DNA of 47,218 nucleotides from Thalassospira profundimaris (GTDB lineage: Bacteria > Pseudomonadota > Alphaproteobacteria > Rhodospirillales > Thalassospiraceae), in NCBI RefSeq assembly GCF_003326675.1, contig NZ_JPWF01000022.1:1-47218 (forward strand), written 5' to 3'. A program made the position numbers and the translations under genes. A model generated the notes under the pieces. That model was not told the origin of the DNA. It did no database searches and worked only from the letters and a program-made list of their open reading frames with translations. This document shows, in pieces, positions 17,500 through 26,397 of this stretch. Within the stretch, counting starts at the first letter, position 1. The number at the start of each line of letters is the position of its first letter.

Positions 17500-18584
17500 G
17501 TGCATTTTGTGATGTCGCGCTGGTACTTGGCCTGACCTTTGGGGGTGTATGTGCCGAACCGGTCGTCAATGAACCGCCAACCCTGCCTGCTGATGATCCA
17601 TCAGTCTGGGCCCTTCCTGCCCCGCCGCCTGCGCCGGTGGTCCCAACTCCAACTATGCCACCAATCATCATCAAGGAAGCCAAACCGGAACCAGAACCTG
17701 CTCCGGCTCCCGAGCCTGTGCCGCAACCTGAGCCGGTTGCCGAGGCACCCGCGCCGGATCCCTATCGCATGGCATTGGAGGCCGCCTGGCAACATCGCGT
17801 TTCCTTGTCGTCAGACTGGGGCACCCCGGCGTGGCAGTCTTCTGATATGGCCGGTGTTTCGGGCTATGCTGTCCTGCCTGGCATGGCAACCCCTGCCTCA
17901 CTTGATCCACTCGATTTACCAGTCAATGATGACGAGAAAGCCGACTATGAAGGTCCGCGGCGGACTTCCACGCTTCCGGTCGATAACAGTCGGATCATTA
18001 CGGCAGATCGCTATATCACCGTGATCCTTGAGACCGGGATCAACAGTCAGGTTGGCGGTGATGCAACTGGAACCGTCATCGTTCAGTCGGCGCGGGATGT
18101 TTATGGCTATCACGGGCGCAACGTTCTGATCCCTAAAGGATCCCGACTGATCTGCAATTACGACCCGCCCAAGGACATGGGAAGCTCGCGCCTGTCGATT
18201 GCCTGTGAACGGATCCTGATTGCCGGACATCGTGCCGAGATCCGCCAGCTCGCCTCCCCGATCAGTGACATTCAGGGCCGCCAAGGGGCTGCAGGCGAAG
18301 TGGATCGTCGCTTCTGGGAACGCTATGGCACCGCCTTCATGCTGACAGGGATTTCGACGGCTGTGCGCTATGCCGCTGCCACCACAAAATCAGAAGAAAG
18401 TGACGGCGAAGTCGCAACTGCTGCGGCGGAAAAAGCCGCCGAAGAACTCTCGACCCGCTTTGGCGAAATCAGCGCCAGCGTCCTCGAGGAGACGCTTTCG
18501 CTGCAACCCATCATCACCATCCCCCAAGGCACCCGCCTTCAGATCCGTCCGGCAACGGACTGGTACATTGCAAATGTGGAGTAA
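17496..18584 (+). CDS. virB10: VirB10/TrbI-like protein
   Basis: The 362-residue protein has a Pro/Glu-rich N-terminal half (repeated PEPEPAPAPEPVPQPEP, about residues 64-82) and a C-terminal VirB10 domain with the typical pattern of a smooth beta-barrel (LIPKGSRLICNY, SIACERILIAGH), the antenna-like segment (GTAFMLTGISTAVRYAA) and the final ITIPQGTRLQIRPATDWYIANVE. VirB10 spans the periplasm and gates the outer core. A classical N-terminal cytoplasmic part and anchor helix are short here; the N-terminus looks more like a signal (VALVLGLTFGGVCAE). Confidence 0.92.
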   Translation: MSAFCDVALVLGLTFGGVCAEPVVNEPPTLPADDPSVWALPAPPPAPVVPTPTMPPIIIKEAKPEPEPAPAPEPVPQPEPVAEAPAPDPYRMALEAAWQHRVSLSSDWGTPAWQSSDMAGVSGYAVLPGMATPASLDPLDLPVNDDEKADYEGPRRTSTLPVDNSRIITADRYITVILETGINSQVGGDATGTVIVQSARDVYGYHGRNVLIPKGSRLICNYDPPKDMGSSRLSIACERILIAGHRAEIRQLASPISDIQGRQGAAGEVDRRFWERYGTAFMLTGISTAVRYAAATTKSEESDGEVATAAAEKAAEELSTRFGEISASVLEETLSLQPIITIPQGTRLQIRPATDWYIANVE

Positions 18585-18588
18585 AAAC

Positions 18589-20805
18589 ATGAACAAACGA
18601 ACCCTTTGGTGTTTGCTCCTGTCGTCCTGTCTTGTCTCACCCGCACTGGCGCAACTGGCCGAGCCAACCACCACCTCGCAAGCCGAGCCCGGCATCGAGG
18701 AAATGGTGCGCAAGGTGAATATCATCACCCGCGCCAAAACCCGAACAGCTGTCTCAGAAAACGAACCGATGGCCATTGATCTTGGCTTGGTCGATGTCCC
18801 CGGTGCGCCTCCCAAACTGACCGAAGGTGTCACCGCGAAGGCGTATGCCCGCTATGTCACCTTTGAAGACAATTTGATCGCTCAACTGGTGCTGACCGGC
18901 GTTGAAAAAGACGGCAAATCCGAACCGCTCGATTCAAACGATTTTGTCGCCCAGTTCAATATGGACAGCCCCGAGCTTGATCCGGCATCCCCTGTCACCA
19001 TCGAGGGCGATCAGGAAACACTGCTAGCCGCCCTGCAGCGCTTGAATGATGTCGAAGAAGAGGACGACAAGAAAGAAAAGGAAACCGAAAGCGCTGAGGC
19101 TGATACTGGAGCCTCAAACAACGTCGGGTCGAATGCATCAAAGAATGCCGATGCGGCTGGCTATTCGACACCATCAGCCCTTGATGTTGAGGAAGATACC
19201 AGCACACCGACCGTGCGTGTCACCACAGAAGGCTGCAATATCCGAGTTGATCTGGCCCAGCTCGTTGCTGTCCAGCAAAGCCGGGTTGAAACCACCGAAG
19301 ACGGGAATGTAAGCGCGGGGGCCTGCGAAGACGGTGCAGATCGCTATCCGCTGGATCGCAGCTATTCTGTTTGCGGCGATACCATCGATATGGAGACGCG
19401 CCAGGCAACCGCACAGTATCTGCTTTATTACACCGATGGCGGCGGCAACCGTCAGGAAGTCACGGATTGCCTGAAGGATGAAGACAAGGTCTTTGACATC
19501 ACAGAGAAGACCTCGGCCTGCTCGATCTATCTTGACTATAACGAGATGATGGCGGTTCCGCAGGCGTCCCTCGTATATGTCAATGCCAGCAACAATGAAG
19601 TCCAGGTCAGAAGCTGCGAACCTTCCGAAGAACTGGCCGCGGTTCCGCTGGTCTCTGTCACTGATGGCTGTTCCATCCGGCATGATTTTGCCGCTGGTCG
19701 CTCCTATCAGACCGGTCGTCATATCTATGAACTGAACGGCACCACCTGGCAGGCTGATGCCTGCTCGGACAATGGCACGGAATACCTCCACGAAACCGTC
19801 TATAAAAGTGCTGCTGGTCAGGAAGTTTGCGCACCGATCATTAATCAGGCGGCTGGCACCGTCACCCGCCAAAGCCGTAAGCAGATTGTGGTCAACGGGG
19901 TTGAGCAATTCATCACCGAATGCAAGCCCGACAGCGCCAATATCGCTATCCAATCGACGATTGATGGCTGTGACAATCCCTCACTCTGGAACCACGATCT
20001 TGCAGCTGGCACCAGTTATGGTCGCGAGCGCTTTTACTATCTGCTTGATGGCGTCCCGCAATATGTCACCGAATGCCAGGATAGCGAGATTGCCTACCCG
20101 CATCATGTCGAGACCACCGGTTGGCAAAACCATGACGACCAGTTGTTTTCCTATCGCCTGACCACGGTCTATATCGAAGGCACGCCGAAAGGACGTTACA
20201 ACATCAAGACCAGTGAAGTTCTGCCGGGCGAACCGCAAACCGCTTATGTCTATGATGGTCAGGGACCAAAGGCCAATGGCGATATCTGGTATGAGGACTG
20301 CACCCGCTTTGAAGGGCGTGATCTTGTAAACACCTATAAGCGGCCCGATGGCACGACCTACGGCCTGAAAGTCGATGAAGCAGCACCTGCAAATCTGGGG
20401 AATGTCTGCAGTGCCGTTGTTAGCTGGGCCGCCCCTACCTATTCGAGTTGGACTGCTCCGCAAAATCATAGTGGAGGTCCGTGCGGTAATAGCAGTTACA
20501 CCGCAGGCGGATATGTAAACCAGGGCGGCGGCGATGGTTATTCATGGGTGAACAATACTGTCTCACTCTCAAATCATTGCAACTACACATCTAGCGTCGG
20601 CACAAAGATCATCAAGCGCGAAGACGGTGAGATCATTGGCGATGCCATAGACAAAACCTGTACGACATCTTCCGCATATGGAGCCTATGAGCAGAAGCGC
20701 TCGGGCAACCAGTACTGGATCAATTACCGTGGCAATTCCGGCGGATCACCGGCACACACCGATGCAGTGAAAAGCAGCTGCATGGGCAGCTGGGGGTGGT
20801 GGTAA
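18589..20805 (+). CDS. Large secreted Cys-pair repeat protein of the transfer operon
   Basis: The ATG at 18589 gives a 738-residue protein with a signal peptide ending SPALAQ; an upstream in-frame start at 18370 lies within virB10 and is rejected. After an acidic linker (about 160-205) come six tandem modules of about 50 residues, each with one Cys pair: 216/246, 262/294, 311/343, 361/392, 414/445 and 461/496. Many modules open like DGCSIR or ACSIYLD and close near TECxxD. The C-terminal 130 residues are Gly/Ser/Trp/Asn-rich with more cysteines and end in SWGWW. It sits between virB10 and virB11 with tight spacing. I do not recognise the family. An extracellular, disulfide-braced protein, such as an adhesin or mating-pair stabiliser, is inferred. 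Confidence 0.75.
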   Translation: MNKRTLWCLLLSSCLVSPALAQLAEPTTTSQAEPGIEEMVRKVNIITRAKTRTAVSENEPMAIDLGLVDVPGAPPKLTEGVTAKAYARYVTFEDNLIAQLVLTGVEKDGKSEPLDSNDFVAQFNMDSPELDPASPVTIEGDQETLLAALQRLNDVEEEDDKKEKETESAEADTGASNNVGSNASKNADAAGYSTPSALDVEEDTSTPTVRVTTEGCNIRVDLAQLVAVQQSRVETTEDGNVSAGACEDGADRYPLDRSYSVCGDTIDMETRQATAQYLLYYTDGGGNRQEVTDCLKDEDKVFDITEKTSACSIYLDYNEMMAVPQASLVYVNASNNEVQVRSCEPSEELAAVPLVSVTDGCSIRHDFAAGRSYQTGRHIYELNGTTWQADACSDNGTEYLHETVYKSAAGQEVCAPIINQAAGTVTRQSRKQIVVNGVEQFITECKPDSANIAIQSTIDGCDNPSLWNHDLAAGTSYGRERFYYLLDGVPQYVTECQDSEIAYPHHVETTGWQNHDDQLFSYRLTTVYIEGTPKGRYNIKTSEVLPGEPQTAYVYDGQGPKANGDIWYEDCTRFEGRDLVNTYKRPDGTTYGLKVDEAAPANLGNVCSAVVSWAAPTYSSWTAPQNHSGGPCGNSSYTAGGYVNQGGGDGYSWVNNTVSLSNHCNYTSSVGTKIIKREDGEIIGDAIDKTCTTSSAYGAYEQKRSGNQYWINYRGNSGGSPAHTDAVKSSCMGSWGWW

Positions 20806-21758
20806 TGAACGCCCTTTCCCCCAATCCCCTGTTTGAGAAGATCCTCGGCCCTCTGGCCAGCTACTACGGCGATCTCTCAACAGTCGAAATCCGCATGAAC
20901 CGCCCGCACCGCGTCGTGACCGAACGACGCGGGGAAGGCAAGCGCGAGATCGAGGATCCTGCTCTTACACTGGCCGCCATTGAGCGGATCGCGATCAGCC
21001 TCGCCAACCAGCGTGGTCTGAAGTTCAATCCCGATGACAATCCAAAGCTCTCCTGCATCCTGCCGGGCAATCATCGCTGCGAGATCCTTGTTGGGGCCTC
21101 GGTCCGATCACATCTGAGCCTCGCGATCCGCTGCAAGCATCCTTTCACGCCATCTTGGGAACAGGCAGGGGTGACATCGGCTATCCGCGACTATCTGATC
21201 GATAAGGTCGCAAATGACGCCAACATGATCATCAGTGGCGCGACCAACACCGGCAAGACCACCTTGCTCAACATGTTGCTCACCACCATTGATCCGGCCC
21301 GGCGCGTGCTGGCCATCGAAGACACTCCGGAACTGCATATCGAGCAGTTCTGGGATGGCAATGGCTTGATCGCGGCCCGAGAGGCCGGAACGGGCAGTGG
21401 CATGGTCGGCTGGCGCGAGATCTATGATCACCTAATGCGGATCACGCCTGATCATATCCTGTTTGGTGAGATCAGCACCCAAAACGCCTTTGCCGCACTG
21501 GCAGCCCTTAATTCCGGGGTCACCGGATTTATGTGCACCATCCATGCCGAAAGCCCTTGGCAAGCCATTCACCGCAAGTTCGATCAGAACATCGCCTGGG
21601 CCGGTGAAACCATGCCACGTGTGCCGGAGTTTCTGGCCGAACTGGTTGATGTTGTCGTTCAGATCAAACGCAACGCCGATGGCTGGCGGCGGATCACCGA
21701 TATCTGGGAACCGCGAAATGATCGATATGTGCTTAAAGACGGCAAGGAGGCGGCATAA
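20805..21758 (+). CDS. virB11: VirB11-like traffic ATPase
   Basis: The 317-residue hexameric ATPase powers pilus assembly and substrate transfer at the inner face of the membrane. It shows Walker A GATNTGKTT at residues 145-153, the Asp-box AIEDTPEL, the Walker B/His-box region (ILFGEIS, then TGFMCTIHAESP), and a standard N-terminal domain. The ATG at 20805 overlaps the stop of the Cys-repeat protein (TAATG); a GTG nine bases upstream is an alternative. Confidence 0.94.
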   Translation: MNALSPNPLFEKILGPLASYYGDLSTVEIRMNRPHRVVTERRGEGKREIEDPALTLAAIERIAISLANQRGLKFNPDDNPKLSCILPGNHRCEILVGASVRSHLSLAIRCKHPFTPSWEQAGVTSAIRDYLIDKVANDANMIISGATNTGKTTLLNMLLTTIDPARRVLAIEDTPELHIEQFWDGNGLIAAREAGTGSGMVGWREIYDHLMRITPDHILFGEISTQNAFAALAALNSGVTGFMCTIHAESPWQAIHRKFDQNIAWAGETMPRVPEFLAELVDVVVQIKRNADGWRRITDIWEPRNDRYVLKDGKEAA

Positions 21759-23566
21759 TGACTGCTCTTTACCGCGTCTCTCTGCCCATCATCCTGCTTG
21801 GGATGATCACTGCCATTCTCTGGCAATGGCGTCTGGCAGTTGGCTTTGACGCGCTGGATCTGCGCTGGTGGCAATGGACACTCGATGCTGCCACGCACCC
21901 GGCTGGTCTTCCCGATGAAATGCTCTATCCAGCACTGTGGATCGGCATCACTGGGCTGCTTTGCATGTTCGGCGTGCTGGCGCTGGCCGCTCGTGCCAAT
22001 AACAGCACCCTCAAAGGAAATCGCAAGGGCGACGAGCTGCATGGCTCGGCCCGTTGGGCAAAGCTGAAGGATCTCAAGAAAGCGCGCCTGTTTCGCAAGG
22101 ACGGTGTTGTGATCGGTGGCTGGCCATCATGGTTTGGCCGGGTGCGCGAATTGCGCCATGACGGACCTGAACATGTTCTGGTTTGGGCACCAACCAGAAG
22201 CGGCAAAGGTGTCAGCCTGATCCTTTCGACCTTACTCAGTTGGCGCGAAAGCATTCTCTGTCTTGATATCAAAGGCGAGAACTTTGCCAAGACAGGTGGC
22301 TGGCTTGCCAGCATTGGTCATCGGGTATTGCGGTTTGAGCCTGCCGCACCTTCGGGCTCGGCACGGTTTAATCCGCTGGCCGAAGTTCGAATCGATAGCG
22401 AACAGGATATTGCCGACTGTCAGAACATCGCCGCAATGATCATTGATCCGGACGGCAAAGGCATGTCCGGAAACTACTGGCGCGAGGAAGGCTGGGGCTG
22501 GCTCTCAGTCGTATTGCTCCATGTCATCTATCGCGTAAAGCGCGATGAAAGCCGGATCGCCTGCTTTGATGACGTGAACATCTTCCTGTCCGGCATCACC
22601 GGGCAACCAAGCGAAGATGGCCAATCTGAACAGGCTGATGACAATTTCGAGCATATCCTTGCGGAGATGGCTGCCTTTGATCATGGCAAAGCCCATGTGA
22701 ACAAGGAAGTTCGGCGCGGGGCCAACAGCATGATGATCAAAGCCCCGCAAGAACGCTCTGGCGTGCATTCCACCGCCAAAACGCAATTGACGGTCTTTGC
22801 GGATCCCATCATTGCGCGGAATACCGCCACCAGTGACTTCCGTCTTCATGATCTGATGAATGGTGAAGCGCCAATGGCACTGTTCCTTGTCGTTTCACCT
22901 GCAGACAAGGATCGCTTGCGTCCCCTGCTGCGCATCATCCTCAACCTGTTCATGCGTCGTCTGACCGAGCGCATGGAGTTTGGATCTGGCCAAACGCTCG
23001 CCGGATACAAGCACCGCCTGCTTTTGATGCTCGATGAGTTCACCTCCATCGGCAAGCTGGAGATCTTCGAGGAATCACTGGCCTTCATGGCGGGCTACGG
23101 CCTCAAAGCCATGATCATTGTTCAGAACACCGAACAGCTCTTCAAGCATTACGGGCGTGATGAATCAATCATGGCCAATTGCAAGATCCGGGTCGCCTTC
23201 ACACCAAACAAGCTCGAAACCGCCAAGCTGCTCTCGGACATGACCGGCAAAGCAACCATCGTTCAGAAACGCAGATCGCGCTCTGGCCGGATGGGCGATC
23301 TCGGATCGGTCTCGGACAATCTTGCCGAAACCTCCCGCCCGCTTCTCACCCCTGATGAATGTATGCGCCTACAGATCATTGATACCGAGGGCCGCAAACC
23401 CGTCCCCGGCGATGCCCTGATCTTTGTCGCCGGTCTGCCGCCCATTCTTGGCCGTCAAAAGCTCTATTTCCTTGATCGAGAACTATGCCGCCGTTCGCAA
23501 ATGACGCCACCGCAAATGGCGCTCTCTTCCAACACACCTGCCTCTCTCAAAGGAACCAAACCATGA
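21758..23566 (+). CDS. virD4: VirD4/TraG-type coupling protein
   Basis: The 602-residue type IV coupling protein recruits the relaxase-DNA complex to the secretion channel. It has two N-terminal membrane helices (about residues 8-28 and 58-82), Walker A APTRSGKGVS starting at residue 144, and Walker B LLMLDEFTSIGK with the downstream MIIVQNTEQL. The ATG overlaps the virB11 stop, so secretion and coupling genes form one unit. Confidence 0.95.
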   Translation: MTALYRVSLPIILLGMITAILWQWRLAVGFDALDLRWWQWTLDAATHPAGLPDEMLYPALWIGITGLLCMFGVLALAARANNSTLKGNRKGDELHGSARWAKLKDLKKARLFRKDGVVIGGWPSWFGRVRELRHDGPEHVLVWAPTRSGKGVSLILSTLLSWRESILCLDIKGENFAKTGGWLASIGHRVLRFEPAAPSGSARFNPLAEVRIDSEQDIADCQNIAAMIIDPDGKGMSGNYWREEGWGWLSVVLLHVIYRVKRDESRIACFDDVNIFLSGITGQPSEDGQSEQADDNFEHILAEMAAFDHGKAHVNKEVRRGANSMMIKAPQERSGVHSTAKTQLTVFADPIIARNTATSDFRLHDLMNGEAPMALFLVVSPADKDRLRPLLRIILNLFMRRLTERMEFGSGQTLAGYKHRLLLMLDEFTSIGKLEIFEESLAFMAGYGLKAMIIVQNTEQLFKHYGRDESIMANCKIRVAFTPNKLETAKLLSDMTGKATIVQKRRSRSGRMGDLGSVSDNLAETSRPLLTPDECMRLQIIDTEGRKPVPGDALIFVAGLPPILGRQKLYFLDRELCRRSQMTPPQMALSSNTPASLKGTKP

Positions 23567-23808
23567 AGTCACCAAACACGCCTAGCACCACTGCCTCCTC
23601 TGCAGCCCTCAATGACCAGGACTATCTCGCACTCGCCTCTTCGATGATCAACAGCGAAAGCCAGATTGGCCCTGTGCCGGTTGATCCGGACATTGCCGAG
23701 GCGATGGGCGCTTTTAGCGAAGACGCGCTTTCGGCTGATGATGCGCTCGACAGTCATTTTGACGGCATCGACCCGACTGCTGAGGCGGAGGGTTCGAACC
23801 ATGGCTGA
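23563..23808 (+). CDS. Small acidic protein between virD4 and the primase
   Basis: From ATG 23563, overlapping the virD4 stop (ATGA), this gene encodes 81 residues rich in Asp, Glu, Ser and Ala, with no membrane segment. A longer reading from 23485 lies inside virD4 and is rejected. Its stop overlaps the next gene. I do not recognise the family; the acidic composition would suit a DNA mimic or chaperone, but that is speculation. Confidence 0.6.
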   Translation: MKSPNTPSTTASSAALNDQDYLALASSMINSESQIGPVPVDPDIAEAMGAFSEDALSADDALDSHFDGIDPTAEAEGSNHG

Positions 23809-25957
23809 TAAGAAGAGCTATCGCGATCAGGTGGTCGAGGAGCTGCTTGGCCATATCGAAGCGGGCACCGCCCCCTGGCAAAAGCCATGGGAACCGGGAA
23901 AGGTCCGCATGGCTCCTTTCAATCCGGTCTCCGGCAAGGACTATCGCGGCATCAATGCGCTCTGGCTTGAAATGCGCGGGCGCTCCGATCCGCGCTGGAT
24001 GACCTATCGCCAGGCGGCGGCCCAGGACGCGCAAGTCCGCAAGGGTGAGAAAGGCACCATGATCGAGTATTGGAAATGGTCCGAGCGCGAGAGAGTGCTC
24101 GATGACAACGGCAAGCCGGTTCTCGACGACAAGGGTGTCGCCAAAACCCGCGAGGTCCGCCTTGACCGGCCACGGGTGTTTCATGCTGTCGTGTTTAATG
24201 CTGAACAGATCGATGGCCTTGCCCCCTACATCGCGCCCGAACCAGCCATCAGCCCGGTCGAACGGGCCGAACAGATCCTCAAGCAGGGCAATGTGCCGAT
24301 CTTTCATGATCAGAATGACCGGGCTTTTTACCGGTCCTCAACTGATCAGATCCATATGCCCCATCAGGCCGCCTTCAAAGGCCAATATGAATATTACGCC
24401 ACCGCCCTGCATGAGCTTGGCCACGCGACCGGACATCAATCACGCATGGCCCGCGAGTTCGGGCCGTTCGGCTCGGAAGTTTACGCCAAGGAAGAACTAC
24501 GCGCCGAGATCGCCAGCTACATGCTGACCACCGAGCTTGGCCTTGGCCATTACCCGGAACGCCACGCCGCCTATGTCGGCTCCTGGATGAAAGCGATCAA
24601 GGAAGATCGCAATGCGCTGTTCACCGCTGCGCGGGATGCAGAGAACATCCGCACCTGGATCATGGAGCCGGATCTGCGCCAAAGCCTGATCCCGGTGAAA
24701 GCCAAAGAACAAACCAAAACCATCGCCCACAACCCGGCTGTTGAACGACAGAAGGAAAATGCCATGAGTGATGAGATGTCACAGGCTCCCAACCAGGACG
24801 CCAAGACCGAACGCAAACGCATCTATCTCAATGTGCCATTCAGTGAAAAAGATGAGGCCAAGGCGCTCGGGGCAAAATGGGATCGTCGCGCCAAAGCCTG
24901 GTATGCACGTGATGATATGGAGCTTGAACCCTTCAAACGCTGGCAGGACACCAAAGCCAAAGCCACGGAACCGAAGATCAATCCCGAAGACGAATTTGCC
25001 CAGGCGCTTAAGGAAAATGGCCTGATCCTCGATGGGCCACCGACCATGGATGGCAAATGGCACCGGGTAGCGGTTGAAGGAGACCGCAAGGGCCAGAAAA
25101 GCGGATCCTATCGCGGGTTCCTCGAAGGTCTTCCGGCAGGCAACATCACCAATTACAAATCCGGACAGGATCCGGTCAAATGGGTGGCGACCGGCACCAA
25201 GGTTGATCCGAAAGAACTGGAACAGGCCAGAGCCGAAGCGGCGGCACGCAAGGCAGCTCAGGAACAGGAACTCCGTGCACAATATCGCGCCGTTGCCAAG
25301 CGGGCCTACGGGATTTTCCAGAATGCTGAACCAGCGCCGAGCAATCACCCCTATCTGCAGAACAAACAGGTGCCTGCAGGTGATCTGCGCATTGATCAAT
25401 CGGGCAACCTGCTCATGCCGATGACCAATGAGAAAGGCTTTATCGAGAACATCCAGACCATCCATCCCGATGGCACCAAGATGTATCTCAAGGACGGCAG
25501 AAAGCGCGGCCTGATGCATATGATCGAGGGCGATCCCAAAGGCCCGATGATCGTCACCGAGGGTTATTCCACCGGACAAAGCCTGCATATGGCCAGCGGG
25601 CTGACGGTGTTGGTCGCGCTTGATTCCGGCAATCTGGCACCTGTGGCCGAGGCCCTTCACAAGAAGCATCCGGACCGGCCATTGGTGATTGCCGCTGACG
25701 ACGATCATGCCAAGAAGGTCAATGCCGGGATCAAGGGCGCTGAACGCGCATCTGAGTTGACCGGAGCGAAAATCCTGCGTCCGGATCTCAGTGATGAGGA
25801 AAAAACCAAAGGTCTGACCGACTTTAACGACATTCATCGGGAACGCGGGATTGAGGCGTTGAAACGCTTTGTCACCGAACAACTCGGCATGACCAAACCG
25901 AAAGCCAAAGCGAGAACACGGGGACCCGAGCAACAGGACGCCAGCTTGGCGGTCTGA
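23801..25957 (+). CDS. ArdC-like/DUF5710/Toprim primase-type protein (TraC-like)
   Basis: The 718-residue protein has three parts. Residues 1-295 resemble ArdC: an N-terminal ssDNA-binding domain (SYRDQVVEELLGHIEAGTAPW) and a zincin domain with HELGH at 204-208. Residues about 338-385 form a DUF5710 module (IYLNVPFSEKDEAKALGAKW). The C-terminal part from about 480 resembles plasmid primases, with a Toprim core: E587 in VTEGYSTGQ and D633-D635 in VIAADDDH. Such proteins travel with the transferred strand, prime its complement and protect against restriction. A distant in-frame start at 23666 lies within the previous gene. It is the last gene before the terminator. Confidence 0.85.
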   Translation: MADKKSYRDQVVEELLGHIEAGTAPWQKPWEPGKVRMAPFNPVSGKDYRGINALWLEMRGRSDPRWMTYRQAAAQDAQVRKGEKGTMIEYWKWSERERVLDDNGKPVLDDKGVAKTREVRLDRPRVFHAVVFNAEQIDGLAPYIAPEPAISPVERAEQILKQGNVPIFHDQNDRAFYRSSTDQIHMPHQAAFKGQYEYYATALHELGHATGHQSRMAREFGPFGSEVYAKEELRAEIASYMLTTELGLGHYPERHAAYVGSWMKAIKEDRNALFTAARDAENIRTWIMEPDLRQSLIPVKAKEQTKTIAHNPAVERQKENAMSDEMSQAPNQDAKTERKRIYLNVPFSEKDEAKALGAKWDRRAKAWYARDDMELEPFKRWQDTKAKATEPKINPEDEFAQALKENGLILDGPPTMDGKWHRVAVEGDRKGQKSGSYRGFLEGLPAGNITNYKSGQDPVKWVATGTKVDPKELEQARAEAAARKAAQEQELRAQYRAVAKRAYGIFQNAEPAPSNHPYLQNKQVPAGDLRIDQSGNLLMPMTNEKGFIENIQTIHPDGTKMYLKDGRKRGLMHMIEGDPKGPMIVTEGYSTGQSLHMASGLTVLVALDSGNLAPVAEALHKKHPDRPLVIAADDDHAKKVNAGIKGAERASELTGAKILRPDLSDEEKTKGLTDFNDIHRERGIEALKRFVTEQLGMTKPKAKARTRGPEQQDASLAV

Positions 25958-25968
25958 TCCCCCGAAAG

Positions 25969-26002
25969 CCGGTGGCGAGATGAACGCCACCGGTACCTTT
26001 TT
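25969..26002 (+). terminator. Terminator of the transfer operon
   Basis: A perfect 9-bp stem (25969-25977 and 25985-25993, arm CCGGTGGCG, loop of seven) is followed by TACC and five T. It lies in the 65-base gap after the primase gene and marks the end of the long traK-to-primase transcription unit. The relaxosome genes that follow must have their own promoter or depend on read-through. Confidence 0.8.
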
Positions 26003-26022
26003 ATCGATACTGGGACCATGCC

Positions 26023-26397
26023 ATGGCCACCGAACGCCACGTCATCAAAACCTATCTTAACGACGAAGAGAAAGAGCGCATCGATCAGCTGGCCCATCAA
26101 ATGCGCCTGTCCCGCTCGGAGCTGCTCAAACGATTGTTGATGAATGCCAAGCTGCCGAGTGCCAGCGACTTTGCCGCATGGCAGGGCATTCGCGATCTTC
26201 TGAAGGTCAATGCCGATCAGGCGAGATTGGGCAACCTGTTTAAACTCGCACTTGATGAGCCGCTTTCAGCAGATCTTCTCAAAAAATTCGATGATATGAT
26301 CCGCGATATTGAAGAAACACAGGCAGAGCTCAAAATCTCCATTGGCGAGATCCGCGACCAGCTTCAAACGGGTAAACGCAAACAGGCCCAGTCATGA
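26023..26397 (+). CDS. Ribbon-helix-helix relaxosome accessory protein (MobC/TraJ-like)
   Basis: The 124-residue protein begins with an RHH-like DNA-binding segment (VIKTYLNDEEKERIDQLAHQ followed by MRLSRSELLKRLL), as in NikA, MobC and RP4 TraJ, and continues as a helical region. Such proteins bind the inverted repeat next to nic and load the relaxase. It overlaps the relaxase gene by four bases (ATGA). Its target is probably the 20-bp palindrome at 38168-38187. Confidence 0.8.
   Translation: MATERHVIKTYLNDEEKERIDQLAHQMRLSRSELLKRLLMNAKLPSASDFAAWQGIRDLLKVNADQARLGNLFKLALDEPLSADLLKKFDDMIRDIEETQAELKISIGEIRDQLQTGKRKQAQS

Noticed and set aside
19174..19953. Minus-strand ORF of 259 codons
   Set aside because: It lies fully inside the Cys-repeat protein, whose regular cysteine spacing shows that the plus frame is real.
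24779..25990. Minus-strand ORF of 403 codons
   Set aside because: It is antisense to the primase-type gene, which carries DUF5710 and Toprim motifs in the plus frame.
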